Assembly: GCF_002837145.1 (NCBI RefSeq)
Contig: NZ_NWMV01000017.1
Location: 34,473 to 98,472, forward strand
Source of the DNA: Macromonas nakdongensis
GTDB lineage: Bacteria; Pseudomonadota; Gammaproteobacteria; Burkholderiales; Burkholderiaceae_C
Direction of reading: 5' to 3'
DNA: 64,000 bases
The first letter of the stretch is position 1. Each line of letters opens with the position of its first letter. The position numbers and the translations under genes were made by a program. This document shows positions 8,384 to 17,170 of this stretch, in pieces. Below the pieces are notes generated by a model. That model saw nothing but the letters and a program-made list of their open reading frames with translations. It was not told where the DNA came from and made no database searches.

Positions 8384-9651
8384 ACACGCTATTTTCGCCT
8401 TGGCCCAACTTCACTGACGAAGAGGCTGCCGCCGTGCAGCGCGTGCTGCTGAGCAACAAGGTGAACTACTGGACCGGCACCGAATGCCGCGAGTTCGAAA
8501 AGGAATTTGCAGCCTGGGCCGGCACTCGCCATGCCGTGGCGCTGGCCAACGGCACGCTGGCACTGGATGTGGCGCTGAAGGCGTTGAAGATTGGCCCCGG
8601 CGATGAGGTGGTGGTCACCCCGCGTACCTTCATTGCCAGCGTGTCGTGCGTGGTCAATGCCGGCGCCACCCCAGTGTTTGCCGATGTGGATGCCAACAGC
8701 GGCAACATCACTGCAAAGACTATTGAGGCGGTGCTGACCCCCCGCACCAAAGCTGTGATTTGTGTGCACTTGGCCGGTTGGCCCTGCGACATGGACCCGA
8801 TCATGGCGCTGGCCGAGCAGCATGGCCTGAAAGTGATTGAGGACTGCGCCCAGGCCCACGGCGCCCGCTACAAGGACCGCAGCGTGGGCAGCATGGGCCA
8901 CGTGGGGGCCTGGAGCTTTTGCCAAGACAAAATCATGACCACCGGCGGCGAAGGCGGCATGGTCACCACCAACGACGACGCCCTGTGGCGTGCCATGTGG
9001 AGTTTCAAGGACCACGGTAAGAGCTACGAGGCCGTGTACGAACGCCAGCACCCGCCCGGTTTCCGCTGGTTGCACGAAAGCTTTGGGACCAACTGGCGCA
9101 TGCTGGAAATGCAGGCCGCCATCGGCCGCATCCAGCTGCGCCGCATGACCGAATGGACGGCGCGCCGCCAAGCCCATGCAGCGGCACTGGTGGCTGCCCT
9201 GCAGCCATTTGCCGGGGAGTGCGGGCCTGTGCGCTTGCCGCAACTGGGGTGCCATGGCTGCGCGGCGGGTTGCGGCCCCGGTGGCACCCGGCCCTGCGCC
9301 ACGGGCTCTGCTGACTGCGTACACGGCCAGTACAAGTTCTACGCCTACGTGCGCCCGCACAACTTGGACCCCGGCTGGAGCCGCGACCGCATCATCGAAG
9401 CCATCAACGCCGAGGGCGTGCCCTGCTACCAAGGCAGTTGCAGCGAGGTGTACCTTGAAAAAGCCTTTGACGATACCGGCTGGCGCCCCGCGCAGCGCCT
9501 GCCCGTGGCCCGCGAGCTGGGCGAAACCAGCCTGATGTTTTTGGTACACCCCACTTTGACCGAAGACGAGATCACCCGAACCGTCCACGCCATCACCACG
9601 GTGCTGAAGGCGTCGTCCAGCCAGGAAACAACTTCACGGGTCCGCTCATGA
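8377..9651 (+). CDS. DegT/DnrJ/EryC1/StrS sugar aminotransferase (PglE-like) with Cys-rich insert
   Basis: PLP-dependent aminotransferase converting a UDP-4-keto-6-deoxy sugar to its 4-amino form, the step before the PglD-like acetylation. It has 424 residues. [11 protein letters not shown] (57-67) binds PLP phosphate, and Lys185 in [15 protein letters not shown] is the expected Schiff-base lysine. Residues 282-314 hold six cysteines (282, 292, 295, 299, 307, 314) in a Gly-rich loop just before the conserved YKFYAYVRP strand; most relatives have a short Cys-poor linker there as far as I know. The GAGGT ribosome binding site is inside the NYN gene, giving likely translational coupling. Its stop overlaps galE (ATGA). 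Confidence 0.9.
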   Translation: MLNTLFSPWPNFTDEEAAAVQRVLLSNKVNYWTGTECREFEKEFAAWAGTRHAVALANGTLALDVALKALKIGPGDEVVVTPRTFIASVSCVVNAGATPVFADVDANSGNITAKTIEAVLTPRTKAVICVHLAGWPCDMDPIMALAEQHGLKVIEDCAQAHGARYKDRSVGSMGHVGAWSFCQDKIMTTGGEGGMVTTNDDALWRAMWSFKDHGKSYEAVYERQHPPGFRWLHESFGTNWRMLEMQAAIGRIQLRRMTEWTARRQAHAAALVAALQPFAGECGPVRLPQLGCHGCAAGCGPGGTRPCATGSADCVHGQYKFYAYVRPHNLDPGWSRDRIIEAINAEGVPCYQGSCSEVYLEKAFDDTGWRPAQRLPVARELGETSLMFLVHPTLTEDEITRTVHAITTVLKASSSQETTSRVRS

Positions 9652-10679
9652 CCCGAACCATATTGGTCACTGGCGGTGCCGGCTACATTGGCTCGCACAC
9701 CACCCTAGTGCTGCTGCAGGCCGGCTTTCAAGTGGTGGTGCTGGACAGCCTGTGCAATGCGTCGGCCGAGTCGCTGAAGCGAGTGGCGCAGCTGGCGGGC
9801 CGTGAGCCTGTGTTTGTGCAGGGCGACATTCGCGACCGTGCCTTGCTGGATCAGTTGCTGGCCCACCACCCCGTGCAGGCCGTCATGCATTTCGCGGGTT
9901 TGAAGGCCGTTGGGGAAAGCGTGGCCCAGCCGCTGCGCTATTACGAAAACAACGTGGGGGGCACCATCAACCTGTGCCAGGCCATGGCGGCGGCAGGCGT
10001 GTTCACCTTGGTGTTCAGTTCGTCAGCCACGGTGTATGGCGATCCAGCCACAGTACCTATCACCGAAGACCAGCCGGTAGGCCAGACGACCAACCCCTAT
10101 GGCCGAAGCAAGTTCATGGTGGAGCAAGTGCTGGGCGACCTCGCGGTAGCGGACGCGCGCTGGCGGGTGGCGCTGCTGCGCTACTTCAACCCCGTAGGCG
10201 CTCACGAAAGTGGGCTGATGGGCGAAGACCCGAACGGCATTCCCAACAACCTGTTGCCCTACATCACTCAAGTGGCGGTGGGCAAGCTGCCCGAACTGGC
10301 CGTGTTTGGCAACGACTACCCCACACCCGACGGCACGGGGGTGCGCGATTACATCCACGTGTTGGACTTGGCCGAAGGCCATCTGTGCGCACTGAAGGCA
10401 CTGCAAACCCGCACCGGCGCCCATGTGTGGAACTTGGGCACTGGCCAAGGCTACAGCGTGCTGGAGATGGTACGCGCCTTTGAAGCCGCCAGTGGCAGGC
10501 CTGTACCGTACCGCATCTCCCCCCGCCGCTCAGGCGACATTGCCAACTGTTATGCCGACCCGACCAAGGCCAGGAAAGAGTTAGGCTGGGGAGCTCAACG
10601 TGGCCTGCCTGACATGATGAGAGATGCTTGGCGCTGGCAATCCATGAACCCCAATGGGTACAGTGGCGGCCGTAACTGA
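9648..10679 (+). CDS. galE: UDP-glucose 4-epimerase
   Basis: Interconverts UDP-glucose and UDP-galactose (possibly also the N-acetyl forms) to supply donors for the polysaccharide and LPS core. It is a 343-residue SDR protein with GGAGYIG at 9-15, the Ser-rich active-site stretch FSSSATVYG (123-131) and Tyr151/Lys155 in PYGRSK. The C-terminal [12 protein letters not shown] and [14 protein letters not shown] motifs are standard for GalE. It starts in a 4-base overlap with the aminotransferase gene. Confidence 0.94.
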   Translation: MTRTILVTGGAGYIGSHTTLVLLQAGFQVVVLDSLCNASAESLKRVAQLAGREPVFVQGDIRDRALLDQLLAHHPVQAVMHFAGLKAVGESVAQPLRYYENNVGGTINLCQAMAAAGVFTLVFSSSATVYGDPATVPITEDQPVGQTTNPYGRSKFMVEQVLGDLAVADARWRVALLRYFNPVGAHESGLMGEDPNGIPNNLLPYITQVAVGKLPELAVFGNDYPTPDGTGVRDYIHVLDLAEGHLCALKALQTRTGAHVWNLGTGQGYSVLEMVRAFEAASGRPVPYRISPRRSGDIANCYADPTKARKELGWGAQRGLPDMMRDAWRWQSMNPNGYSGGRN

Positions 10680-10698
10680 TGCCTTCGCCAACAAACCC

Positions 10699-11193
10699 AT
10701 GCCCACCTGGTACCTCGTCTACACCAAACCTCGCCAGGAGCAAATGGCGCTGGAGCATCTGCAACGCCAGGGCTACCACTGCTACCTGCCCACACTGCGC
10801 GCCGAAAAAATACGCCGCGGCAAAGCCGTGTGGGTGACCGAGGCGCTGTTCCCCCGCTACCTGTTCATTCAGCTCGACACCGGCATGAGCGCCAAAAGCT
10901 GGTCGCCCATCCGTTCCACGCAGGGGGTGAGCACCTTGGTGCACTTCGGTAGCCAGCCTGCCAGGGTGGACGACGCCCTGGTGCAGTGGCTGCAACAGCA
11001 CGAGCTGGCCCTGCCCGAGCAGGCACGCTTCCAGCCCGGCGACGCAGTGCGCATTACTCAGGGCCCATTTGCCGGCCTGGACGCCGTCTACCAGATGACC
11101 GACGCCCAGCAGCGCGCCATCGTGCTCATCGACATCCTCAGCCGCCCCGTGCAACTGCCCATCGAACCCGCAGCCCTGGAGGCCAACCGATGA
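10699..11193 (+). CDS. NusG/RfaH-like transcription antitermination protein
   Basis: A specialised NusG paralogue of 164 residues. The N-terminal NGN domain starts WYLVYTKPRQEQMALEHLQRQGY and includes the aromatic/basic FPRYLFIQLD strand; the C-terminal KOW segment is around FQPGDAVRITQGPFAGLDAVYQM. RfaH-family members load at ops-type pauses and let RNA polymerase read through long polysaccharide operons. Located at the end of such an operon, this copy probably acts on it, though the leader where it would bind is outside the window. The frame stays open to an ATG at 10654 inside galE, but ATG 10699 fits the domain start. Its stop overlaps the next ATG (ATGA). Confidence 0.85.
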   Translation: MPTWYLVYTKPRQEQMALEHLQRQGYHCYLPTLRAEKIRRGKAVWVTEALFPRYLFIQLDTGMSAKSWSPIRSTQGVSTLVHFGSQPARVDDALVQWLQQHELALPEQARFQPGDAVRITQGPFAGLDAVYQMTDAQQRAIVLIDILSRPVQLPIEPAALEANR

Positions 11194-12428
11194 CCATGAA
11201 CAAGTTTTCCCGCGGATGCAACACCGCCGCCCAGTGGACCTTGGTGGCCGCCTTTGGCGCCTTCCCCATGGCCTTGGGTTTGGCCAACGCCTTGATGCTG
11301 CTCGCCGTGTTGTTGTGGTGCCTGGGCGGCCACTGGGCCGAGCGTTGGCAGGCCGTCAGCCGCAACCCCGTGGCCTGGCTGGTGCTGGCCCTGTACGGGC
11401 TGATGCTGCTGGGGGTACTCTACACCCCCGCGCCGGCTGACGACTGGCAACTGCACCTGAAGAAATACATCAAGCTGCCCATGGTGATGGTGTGGCTGGC
11501 GCTGTTGTGGCAGGCGGCCAGCATTCGCCAGCACGCGCTGAACGCGTTTGCCGCGGCCATGGCTTTCACGGCCGCCTCCACTTGGTTGAACGTATGGTAC
11601 CAGCTGCCGTGGTCGCAAAGCCAAGAGCCGGGCTGGGGCGTGTCGCACCACGTGTTTGGCGATTACATCACCCAGAACGTGATGATGTCGTTGTTCGTGT
11701 TGTTGGCCCTGTTCCGGGCACACGCGGCGCAGGCATGGCAGCGATGGGGGTGGGCAGCGGTGGCGCTGCTGTCGGCCGTGACGATGACCCATTTGTCGAT
11801 GGGCCGCACGGGTTACGTGCTGCTGGTGGTGGCGGTGGGGGTGTTCATCCTCACGCGGCTCACAGGGCGGGTCGCTTGGGGGGCCCTGGTGGGGGGCGTG
11901 TTGTTGCTGGGTGGCTTGTTGGCCACGTCAGACACCATGCGCGAGCGCTTTGCACTGGCCGTGACCGAAGCGCAGCAGCACGACACCAACAACGCGTCGT
12001 CCATCGGCCACCGCCTGTACAACTACAAAACCACGCCCAAACTGATTGCCGAAAAGCCGCTGTTGGGCTGGGGCACCGGGGCCTACCACACGGCCATTTG
12101 CCACGTGCTGGACAAGCCCGAGGAATGCCCCTCGTACAGCTGGCACCCGCACAACCAGTATTTGTTCTTTGCGGCCGACCACGGTGTGGTGGGTTTGGGC
12201 CTGTACCTGGCCCTGTTGGCCAGCATGGCGTGGGTGGCCTGGCAGTCTGCCGACCCGCAGGCCCGCACCCTGCTGTTGGGTCTGACGGCCCTGCTGGCGG
12301 TGAACGGTCTGTTCAATTCCGCCCTGTGGAGCGCCCGCGAGAGCCACTTCTTCAGCCTGATGGCCGCGCTGCTGGTCAGCATGGCCTGGGCCAGCCGGGA
12401 GGCTGGCCCATCCAAGCCGCTTACTTGA
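11190..12428 (+). CDS. O-antigen ligase family protein (WaaL-like)
   Basis: Predicted inner-membrane glycosyltransferase that transfers polymerised O-antigen from undecaprenyl diphosphate to lipid A-core. The 412-residue protein has about ten or more hydrophobic segments. The Wzy_C pattern is visible in [11 protein letters not shown] and in the periplasmic loop [15 protein letters not shown] followed by [21 protein letters not shown], where conserved His and Arg residues are expected. The upstream frame in the NusG-like gene is a shadow. It converges with metK, and the two coding ends overlap by 8 bases, leaving no room for a normal terminator. Confidence 0.84.
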   Translation: MTMNKFSRGCNTAAQWTLVAAFGAFPMALGLANALMLLAVLLWCLGGHWAERWQAVSRNPVAWLVLALYGLMLLGVLYTPAPADDWQLHLKKYIKLPMVMVWLALLWQAASIRQHALNAFAAAMAFTAASTWLNVWYQLPWSQSQEPGWGVSHHVFGDYITQNVMMSLFVLLALFRAHAAQAWQRWGWAAVALLSAVTMTHLSMGRTGYVLLVVAVGVFILTRLTGRVAWGALVGGVLLLGGLLATSDTMRERFALAVTEAQQHDTNNASSIGHRLYNYKTTPKLIAEKPLLGWGTGAYHTAICHVLDKPEECPSYSWHPHNQYLFFAADHGVVGLGLYLALLASMAWVAWQSADPQARTLLLGLTALLAVNGLFNSALWSARESHFFSLMAALLVSMAWASREAGPSKPLT

Positions 12429-13602
12429 TCCCCGCCAGGTCCCGCAACACCTGCACCTTGTCGGTCCGCTCCCAGGTGAACTCGGGTTCGTCGCGGCCGA
12501 AGTGGCCGTAGGCGGCGGTCTTGCTGTACACCGGGCGCAGCAGGTCCAGCATCTGGATGATGCCGCGCGGGCGCAGGTCGAACACCTCGCCCACGATCTT
12601 GGAAATCTGTTCGTCCGACACCACGCCGGTGCCTTCGGTGTACACCGTCACATTCATCGGGCGGGCCACGCCAATCGCGTACGCCACCTGGATCTGGCAC
12701 TGCTTGGCCAGACCGGCGGCCACGATGTTCTTGGCCACGTAGCGCGCGGCGTAGGCGGCGGAACGGTCCACCTTGGTCGGGTCTTTGCCGCTGAAGGCGC
12801 CACCGCCGTGCGGGCAGGCGCCGCCGTAGGTGTCCACAATGATCTTGCGCCCGGTCAGGCCGCAATCGCCTTGCGGCCCGCCAATCACGAAGCGCCCGGT
12901 GGGGTTGATCAGGTACTTGGTGTCCTGCAGCCACTCTTTGGGCAGCACCGGCTTGATGATTTCTTCCACGCACGCCTCAATGAAGGCGGGCTTCATGTGC
13001 TTGCCGTCGCTCATTTCCGGGCTGTGCTGGCTGCTCAGCACAATGGTGTCGATGCTGTGCGGGCGGCCGTCCACGTAGCGCATGGTGACCTGGCTTTTCG
13101 CATCCGGGCGCAGGAAGGGCAGGCGCCCGTCTTTGCGCAGCTGGGCCTGGCGTTCCACGATGCGGTGTGCGTAGTAAATGGGCGCGGGCATCAGCTCCGG
13201 CGTTTCGTCGCAGGCGTAGCCGAACATCAGGCCCTGGTCGCCGGCACCGGTGTTCAGGTAGTCGTCGCTCGCGTGGTCCACGCCCTGGGCGATGTCGTTG
13301 CTCTGCTTGTCGTAGGCGACCAGCACCGCGCAGCCTTTGTAGTCGATGCCGTATTCTGTGTTGTCGTAGCCGATGCGCTTGATGGTGTCGCGCGCCACCT
13401 GGATGTAGTCCACGTGCGCGTTGGTGGTGATTTCACCGGCCAGCACCACCAGACCGGTGTTGGTCAGGGTTTCGGCGGCCACGCGGCTGCGCGGATCCTG
13501 CTCGAAAATCGCGTCTAGGATGGCGTCCGAAATCTGGTCCGCCACCTTGTCGGGGTGGCCTTCGGAGACCGATTCGGATGTGAAAAGAAAGTCGTTCGCC
13601 AT
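12421..13602 (-). CDS. metK: S-adenosylmethionine synthetase
   Basis: Makes S-adenosylmethionine from methionine and ATP in the cytoplasm. The length of 393 residues is typical. Signatures include [20 protein letters not shown] near the N-terminus (ATP and metal binding), [12 protein letters not shown] (methionine-site loop) and [19 protein letters not shown] (phosphate-binding loop). The start at 13602 is preceded by AGGAG (complement of 13612-13616). It is divergent from the lpxL-like gene across about 180 bases that contain a leader hairpin and a palindrome. Confidence 0.96.
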   Translation of the reverse strand: MANDFLFTSESVSEGHPDKVADQISDAILDAIFEQDPRSRVAAETLTNTGLVVLAGEITTNAHVDYIQVARDTIKRIGYDNTEYGIDYKGCAVLVAYDKQSNDIAQGVDHASDDYLNTGAGDQGLMFGYACDETPELMPAPIYYAHRIVERQAQLRKDGRLPFLRPDAKSQVTMRYVDGRPHSIDTIVLSSQHSPEMSDGKHMKPAFIEACVEEIIKPVLPKEWLQDTKYLINPTGRFVIGGPQGDCGLTGRKIIVDTYGGACPHGGGAFSGKDPTKVDRSAAYAARYVAKNIVAAGLAKQCQIQVAYAIGVARPMNVTVYTEGTGVVSDEQISKIVGEVFDLRPRGIIQMLDLLRPVYSKTAAYGHFGRDEPEFTWERTDKVQVLRDLAGIK

Positions 13603-13622
13603 TTGAATACACTCCTATGAAC

Positions 13623-13642
13623 TGCCTGGCGGTCGCCGGGCA
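13623..13642 (-). promoter_or_regulatory. Hairpin in the metK leader
   Basis: On the minus strand TGCC pairs with GGCA and an inner GGC with GCC around a GACC loop, with one mismatch between the two stems. The hairpin ends just before the AGGAG of metK. It might modulate translation. It does not match SAM or SAH riboswitch consensus elements that I know. Confidence 0.35.
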
Positions 13643-13706
13643 AAGGGTGCTTGGCGAACGCTTTAGCTGAATTTTTGAATCGCCCGCAAGTTGTTCAGTA
13701 ACTCGG

Positions 13707-13716
13707 CGATGCATCG
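13707..13716. promoter_or_regulatory. Palindrome in the metK/lpxL divergent region
   Basis: CGATGCATCG is a perfect 10-base palindrome midway between the two divergent genes, placed where an operator could act on either promoter. No regulator can be named from it. Confidence 0.3.
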
Positions 13717-13785
13717 ATTGTAATTCCAACCCGCCGGCGGTGTGGGGCACGGGCCCAGTCGCTGCCGCCCCCGTTTGGACGAACC

Positions 13786-14640
13786 ATGCTGTCTGTCTTC
13801 AAATTTCTGGCCCGTTGGCCCCTGCCGCTGCTGCACGCCGTGGGTTGGGGCCTGGGCTGGCTGGCCTGGTTGCTGGCGCCCAGTTACCGCCGCCGCTGGT
13901 TCCACAACACCGCCTTGGCGGGGGTGCGGGGCCGGGCCCGCTGGGCGTCCATCGGCGAAGCCGGCAAGCAGGTGGCCGAACTGCCGCGCCTGTGGTTTGG
14001 CGCACCGGTGCCGACCGGGTGGGAGGGAGCGTCCCATGTTGAAGCCGCGTTGCGCCACGACCAGGGCATCCTGCTCCTCACGCCGCACCTGGGCTGCTTT
14101 GAAATCACCGCCCAGGCGTACGCGGCGCGCTTCGGCGATGCGGCCGTTGAGGGGGCCCAGCCCATCACGGTGCTGTTCCGCCCGCCCCGCAAGGCCTGGG
14201 CCGCGGAGGTGCTGCGCACCGCGCGTGAACGCCCAGGCCTGGCCACGGCGCCCACCACCCTGGCGGGGGTCCGCCAGCTCATCCAGGCGCTCAAGCAGCA
14301 CCAGACCGTGGGCCTGCTGCCCGACCAGGTGCCGCCCGAGGGCCTGGGCGTGTGGGCGCCGTTTTTTGGCGAGCCGGCCTACACCATGACCTTGTCGGTG
14401 CGCTTCGCCCGCACCCCCGGCACGCAGGTGCTGTTCATCTGGGGCGAGCGCTTGTCGTGGGGCCGGGGCTTTGTGGTGCACGTGCAGCCCTGGCACGAGG
14501 TGGTGGGCGAGCCGCTGGCCGACGACATGACCCAGGCCGCCACCCAGATCAACCGGGCGATGGAGTGCATGGTGCTGCGCCAGCCCGACCAGTACCTGTG
14601 GGGCTACGCCCGCTACAAGGCGCCGCGCAAGGGGGGCTGA
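13786..14640 (+). CDS. lpxL: Lipid A late acyltransferase (LpxL/HtrB family)
   Basis: Inner-membrane enzyme that adds a secondary acyl chain to lipid A from acyl-ACP. The 284-residue protein starts with a hydrophobic anchor (about residues 5-31). It has the family's H-x4-D/E catalytic pattern as His101 and Glu106 in TPHLGCFE. GLLPDQVPPEGLGVWAPFF matches the conserved acceptor-binding block, and the end QYLWGYARYK resembles the YxWxxxRxK family end. Whether it adds laurate or another chain cannot be told. Divergent from metK. Confidence 0.88.
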   Translation: MLSVFKFLARWPLPLLHAVGWGLGWLAWLLAPSYRRRWFHNTALAGVRGRARWASIGEAGKQVAELPRLWFGAPVPTGWEGASHVEAALRHDQGILLLTPHLGCFEITAQAYAARFGDAAVEGAQPITVLFRPPRKAWAAEVLRTARERPGLATAPTTLAGVRQLIQALKQHQTVGLLPDQVPPEGLGVWAPFFGEPAYTMTLSVRFARTPGTQVLFIWGERLSWGRGFVVHVQPWHEVVGEPLADDMTQAATQINRAMECMVLRQPDQYLWGYARYKAPRKGG

Positions 14641-14652
14641 ACCTGCGTCGGG

Positions 14653-15570
14653 TCAGCCTTGAACGAAGTCGGCCAGCAGCGCCTGCACCTGGGCCGGTCG
14701 TTCGTGCAGCAGCCAGTGCGAAGCGTCGGCCAGGCGCTCGATGCGCAGATCGGGCACGTGGGCGTCCAGTCCGTCCAGCAGGCCGGGCAGCAGCGCGTGG
14801 TCGCGCAGGCCCCACACCACCAGGGTGGGCACGGTGACGCGCAGCAAGGCGTCGGGCAGTTGCACGGCCTGGGCGCCCGGGTCCTGGGCAGTGGCTGGGC
14901 GCAGGGGCGAGGCGCGGTAGTAGTTCAGCGGGCCGTTCAGGCCCTGGCGCCAGGCGGCGCGGTACTGCTCGCGCAGCGGTTCGGTCAGCCAGTCGCAGCG
15001 CCCGCCATCGCCCATGTTCGTGAAAAAGGGCCAGAGGCGGGCAAAGTCGTTTTCGGCCAGCAGGGCTTCGGCGTCCGGGCGCACCAGGAAGTTCATGTAA
15101 GCGCTGGCCGCCTGTTGGGCGAGGTCGGCCTGCAGGTCGCGCAGGAAGGTGGCGGCGTGCGGGGCGTTCAGGATGGCCAGCCGTCGCACCTGCGCCGGGT
15201 GCTGGGCCGCCACGCCCCAGGCCACGGCGCCGCCCCAGTCGTGGGCGATCAGGGCGTGCACCCGTCCGGGGTCGGGGCTGTCGGCGGTGATGTCGGCGAT
15301 CAGGGCGGCGATGTCCTGCACCAGGTGCTTGGCGCGGTAGGCGGCCACATCCGCTGGTGCACTGGAGCCGGCGTAGCCGCGCAGGTTGGGCGCCACGCAG
15401 TGGTAGCCGCCGTGTGCCGGCTGCGCAAAGTGCTGCAGCAGCTCGTCCCAGACGAAGGCGGCTTCGGGAAAGCCGTGCAGGAACAGCAGCACCGGCCGCC
15501 CGGCTTCCCCTGCGGTACGGCAGACCAGGTCGATGCCGTGGGGGAGTCGGACGGTGCGGGTGTGGATCAT
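14653..15570 (-). CDS. Alpha/beta hydrolase, epoxide hydrolase-like
   Basis: A 305-residue alpha/beta hydrolase. HGFPE (32-36) supplies the oxyanion turn. The nucleophile elbow is AHDWGGAVAW with Asp111, so an ester intermediate on aspartate is expected. The acid is probably Asp257 in WGLRDHALLP and the base His285 in DASHWLLHE. Cap-domain Tyr residues (Tyr158; Tyr217/218 in LNYYRA) fit soluble epoxide hydrolases, with fluoroacetate or haloalkane dehalogenases as alternatives. The start at 15570 overlaps the end of engB by 4 bases, so the two are co-transcribed. The natural substrate is unknown. Confidence 0.85.
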   Translation of the reverse strand: MIHTRTVRLPHGIDLVCRTAGEAGRPVLLFLHGFPEAAFVWDELLQHFAQPAHGGYHCVAPNLRGYAGSSAPADVAAYRAKHLVQDIAALIADITADSPDPGRVHALIAHDWGGAVAWGVAAQHPAQVRRLAILNAPHAATFLRDLQADLAQQAASAYMNFLVRPDAEALLAENDFARLWPFFTNMGDGGRCDWLTEPLREQYRAAWRQGLNGPLNYYRASPLRPATAQDPGAQAVQLPDALLRVTVPTLVVWGLRDHALLPGLLDGLDAHVPDLRIERLADASHWLLHERPAQVQALLADFVQG

Positions 15571-16274
15571 GGTGTGTCGGGCGGCGGGGTGTCGGGGGCC
15601 GGGGCAGCGTGCGTCCAGTGCCACAGCGTGAGGGCGACTTCGTCGATGCCCTGTTTTTTCAGGGCAGAGAACAGTTTCGCCTCGCCGCCGCCGGCCTGCA
15701 GTCGCGCAATCGACAGGGCCTTGTTCGCTTCGGCGCGGGTGAGCTTGTCGGCTTTGGTGAGCAGCACCAGAAACTTCAGGCCCTGCGCCACCCGCGGGCG
15801 GATGACGTCGAGCAGGGCTTCGTCGAGCTCGGTCAGGCCCAGGCGCGGGTCGCACAGCAGCACCACGCCGGTCAGGTTGGGGCGACTGACCAGGTAGTTG
15901 GCCATGACCTGCTGCCAGCGGCGCTTGGCCTCCTGCGGCACCGCGGCGTAGCCGTAGCCGGGCAGGTCGGCGAGCACCGCGTCGGTGGCGCCTTGCTTGC
16001 CCAGGGCGAACAGGTTGATGCTTTGCGTGCGCCCCGGCGTTTTGGAGGCGAAGGCCAGCCGCTTTTGCTGCGTCAGGGTGTTGATGCAGGTGGACTTGCC
16101 CGCGTTCGATCGGCCGACGAAGGCGACCTCGGGCACGTCGAGGGCGGGCAGGTGGTGCAGCTGCGGGGCTTCGGTCAGGAAACGGGCCGTGTGCAGCCAG
16201 CCGTTGGCGGTTTTGGCGTCCACCAAAGGGCTGGCCGGAGGGGTGTTGGGGCTCATGGGAAAATCTGTGGTCAT
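15567..16274 (-). CDS. engB: Ribosome biogenesis GTP-binding protein EngB/YsxC
   Basis: Essential GTPase family involved in large ribosomal subunit assembly. From 16274 the product is 235 residues: P-loop GRSNAGKST at 54-62, G2 TPGRTQ, G3 DLPGYGYA and G4 LTKADKL. A TACAAT -10-like element on the minus strand (complement of 16280-16285) would put the transcript start at about 16273. Either the mRNA is leaderless or translation begins at the in-frame ATG at 16256 (229 residues). Divergent from the cytochrome c4 gene. The downstream hydrolase overlaps its stop. Confidence 0.92.
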   Translation of the reverse strand: MTTDFPMSPNTPPASPLVDAKTANGWLHTARFLTEAPQLHHLPALDVPEVAFVGRSNAGKSTCINTLTQQKRLAFASKTPGRTQSINLFALGKQGATDAVLADLPGYGYAAVPQEAKRRWQQVMANYLVSRPNLTGVVLLCDPRLGLTELDEALLDVIRPRVAQGLKFLVLLTKADKLTRAEANKALSIARLQAGGGEAKLFSALKKQGIDEVALTLWHWTHAAPAPDTPPPDTP

Positions 16275-16290
16275 CGGACATTGTAAAATC
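16273..16290. promoter_or_regulatory. Overlapping -10-like elements between engB and cytochrome c4 gene
   Basis: The stretch ATTGTAAAAT (16280-16289) contains TACAAT on the minus strand and TAAAAT on the plus strand. Each is a plausible -10 hexamer for its own divergent gene. No strong -35 element is visible for either. Confidence 0.35.
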
Positions 16291-16363
16291 TGTTCGATTT
16301 GCCTCCGCACGGCCCTGTGCCAGGGGGGCGACTTCGTAGCAATCCACGCCCACTGCCCACGAA

Positions 16364-16978
16364 ATGAAATTCATCGCCTCTCTCATCGGTGCCGCCGCAC
16401 TCGCCACGCTGTCTCTGTCTGTGCACGCGCAGGCCGCCAAACCCGACCTGAAGAAGGGCGCCGAGCTGTTCGGTCAGGTGTGCGTGGCCTGTCACGCCGC
16501 GGACGGCAACTCCACCGTGGCCGCCAACCCCAAGCTGGCCCAGCAGCACCCGGAATACCTGGTCAAGCAGTTGCAGGAATTCAAGTCCGGCAAGCGCGCG
16601 AACGCCGTGATGGCCGGTTTCGCGGCCGCGATGTCGGAAGCCGACATGCGCAATGTGTCCTACTGGTTGGCCAGCCAGCCGGCCAAGACCGGCTTCTCGC
16701 GCGACAAAGACTTGGTGACCCTGGGCGAGCGCATTTACCGCGGCGGCATTGCCGACCGCAAGGTGGCCGCCTGTGCCGGCTGCCACGCGCCCAACGGCGT
16801 CGGCATCCCGGCGCAGTACCCGCGCCTGGCAGGCCAGCACGCCGACTACACCAGCACCCAGATGAAGGCGTTCCGCGCCGGCGAGCGCAAGAACAGCACG
16901 CAAATGGCCCAGATCTCCGCCTACATGACCGACAAGGAAATCGCGGCCGTGGCCGACTACATCGCCGGCCTGCGCTGA
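16364..16978 (+). CDS. Cytochrome c4 (di-haem c-type cytochrome)
   Basis: Periplasmic electron carrier between the bc1 complex and terminal oxidases. It has 204 residues: a signal peptide (residues 1 to about 24, ending HAQA) and two class I cytochrome c domains. The haem motifs are CVACH (40-44) and CAGCH (137-141). Met residues in AVMAGFAAAMS and in NSTQMAQISAYM are candidate axial ligands. The start is ATG 16364. It is placed upstream of the cytochrome c maturation genes resB and ccsB, separated by a strong hairpin terminator. Confidence 0.93.
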   Translation: MKFIASLIGAAALATLSLSVHAQAAKPDLKKGAELFGQVCVACHAADGNSTVAANPKLAQQHPEYLVKQLQEFKSGKRANAVMAGFAAAMSEADMRNVSYWLASQPAKTGFSRDKDLVTLGERIYRGGIADRKVAACAGCHAPNGVGIPAQYPRLAGQHADYTSTQMKAFRAGERKNSTQMAQISAYMTDKEIAAVADYIAGLR

Positions 16979-17095
16979 CCCCATGGGGCCCCGTGCACGC
17001 GCCAGTGGCCCCAGCACCAAGTCGGGATTCGGTACATCCATAAGCCAGCGTTAATATTCAGCCGGACAATCCTTTCGGCCCTGTGCATTGAACCG

Positions 17096-17107
17096 ATTGC
17101 CGGCAAT
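17096..17107. promoter_or_regulatory. 12-base palindrome between cytochrome c4 gene and resB
   Basis: ATTGCCGGCAAT is perfectly self-complementary and lies in the gap that should contain a promoter for resB. It could be an operator; the cognate protein is unknown. Confidence 0.3.
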
Positions 17108-17121
17108 TGACTCACAGTCAG

Positions 17122-17150
17122 GGCAGGTCCTTTTCGGACCTGCCTTTTTT
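17122..17150 (+). terminator. Rho-independent terminator after cytochrome c4, just upstream of resB
   Basis: GGCAGGTCC (17122-17130) and GGACCTGCC (17136-17144) form a perfect 9-base-pair stem with a TTTTC loop, followed by six T. This is a textbook intrinsic terminator. It ends only 20 bases before the resB ATG, so it could also act as a leader attenuator for resB. Confidence 0.9.
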
Positions 17151-17170
17151 CTTGCCATTTGCTTGTTGAC

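Noticed and set aside
10143..10151. GCGGTAGCG, similar to the core of the E. coli ops element
   Set aside because: It lies inside the galE coding sequence near the operon end, not in a leader, and matches only 9 bases of a codon-constrained region.
13603..13740. SAM or SAH riboswitch upstream of metK
   Set aside because: Only a short hairpin is seen; the conserved core sequences of the classes I know are missing. A covariance search would be needed to reopen this.
14653..16440. A single minus-strand frame running from upstream of engB into the hydrolase, suggesting a fusion protein
   Set aside because: The upstream part is engB read in the wrong frame. The hydrolase has its own ATG at 15570 with the expected N-terminus.
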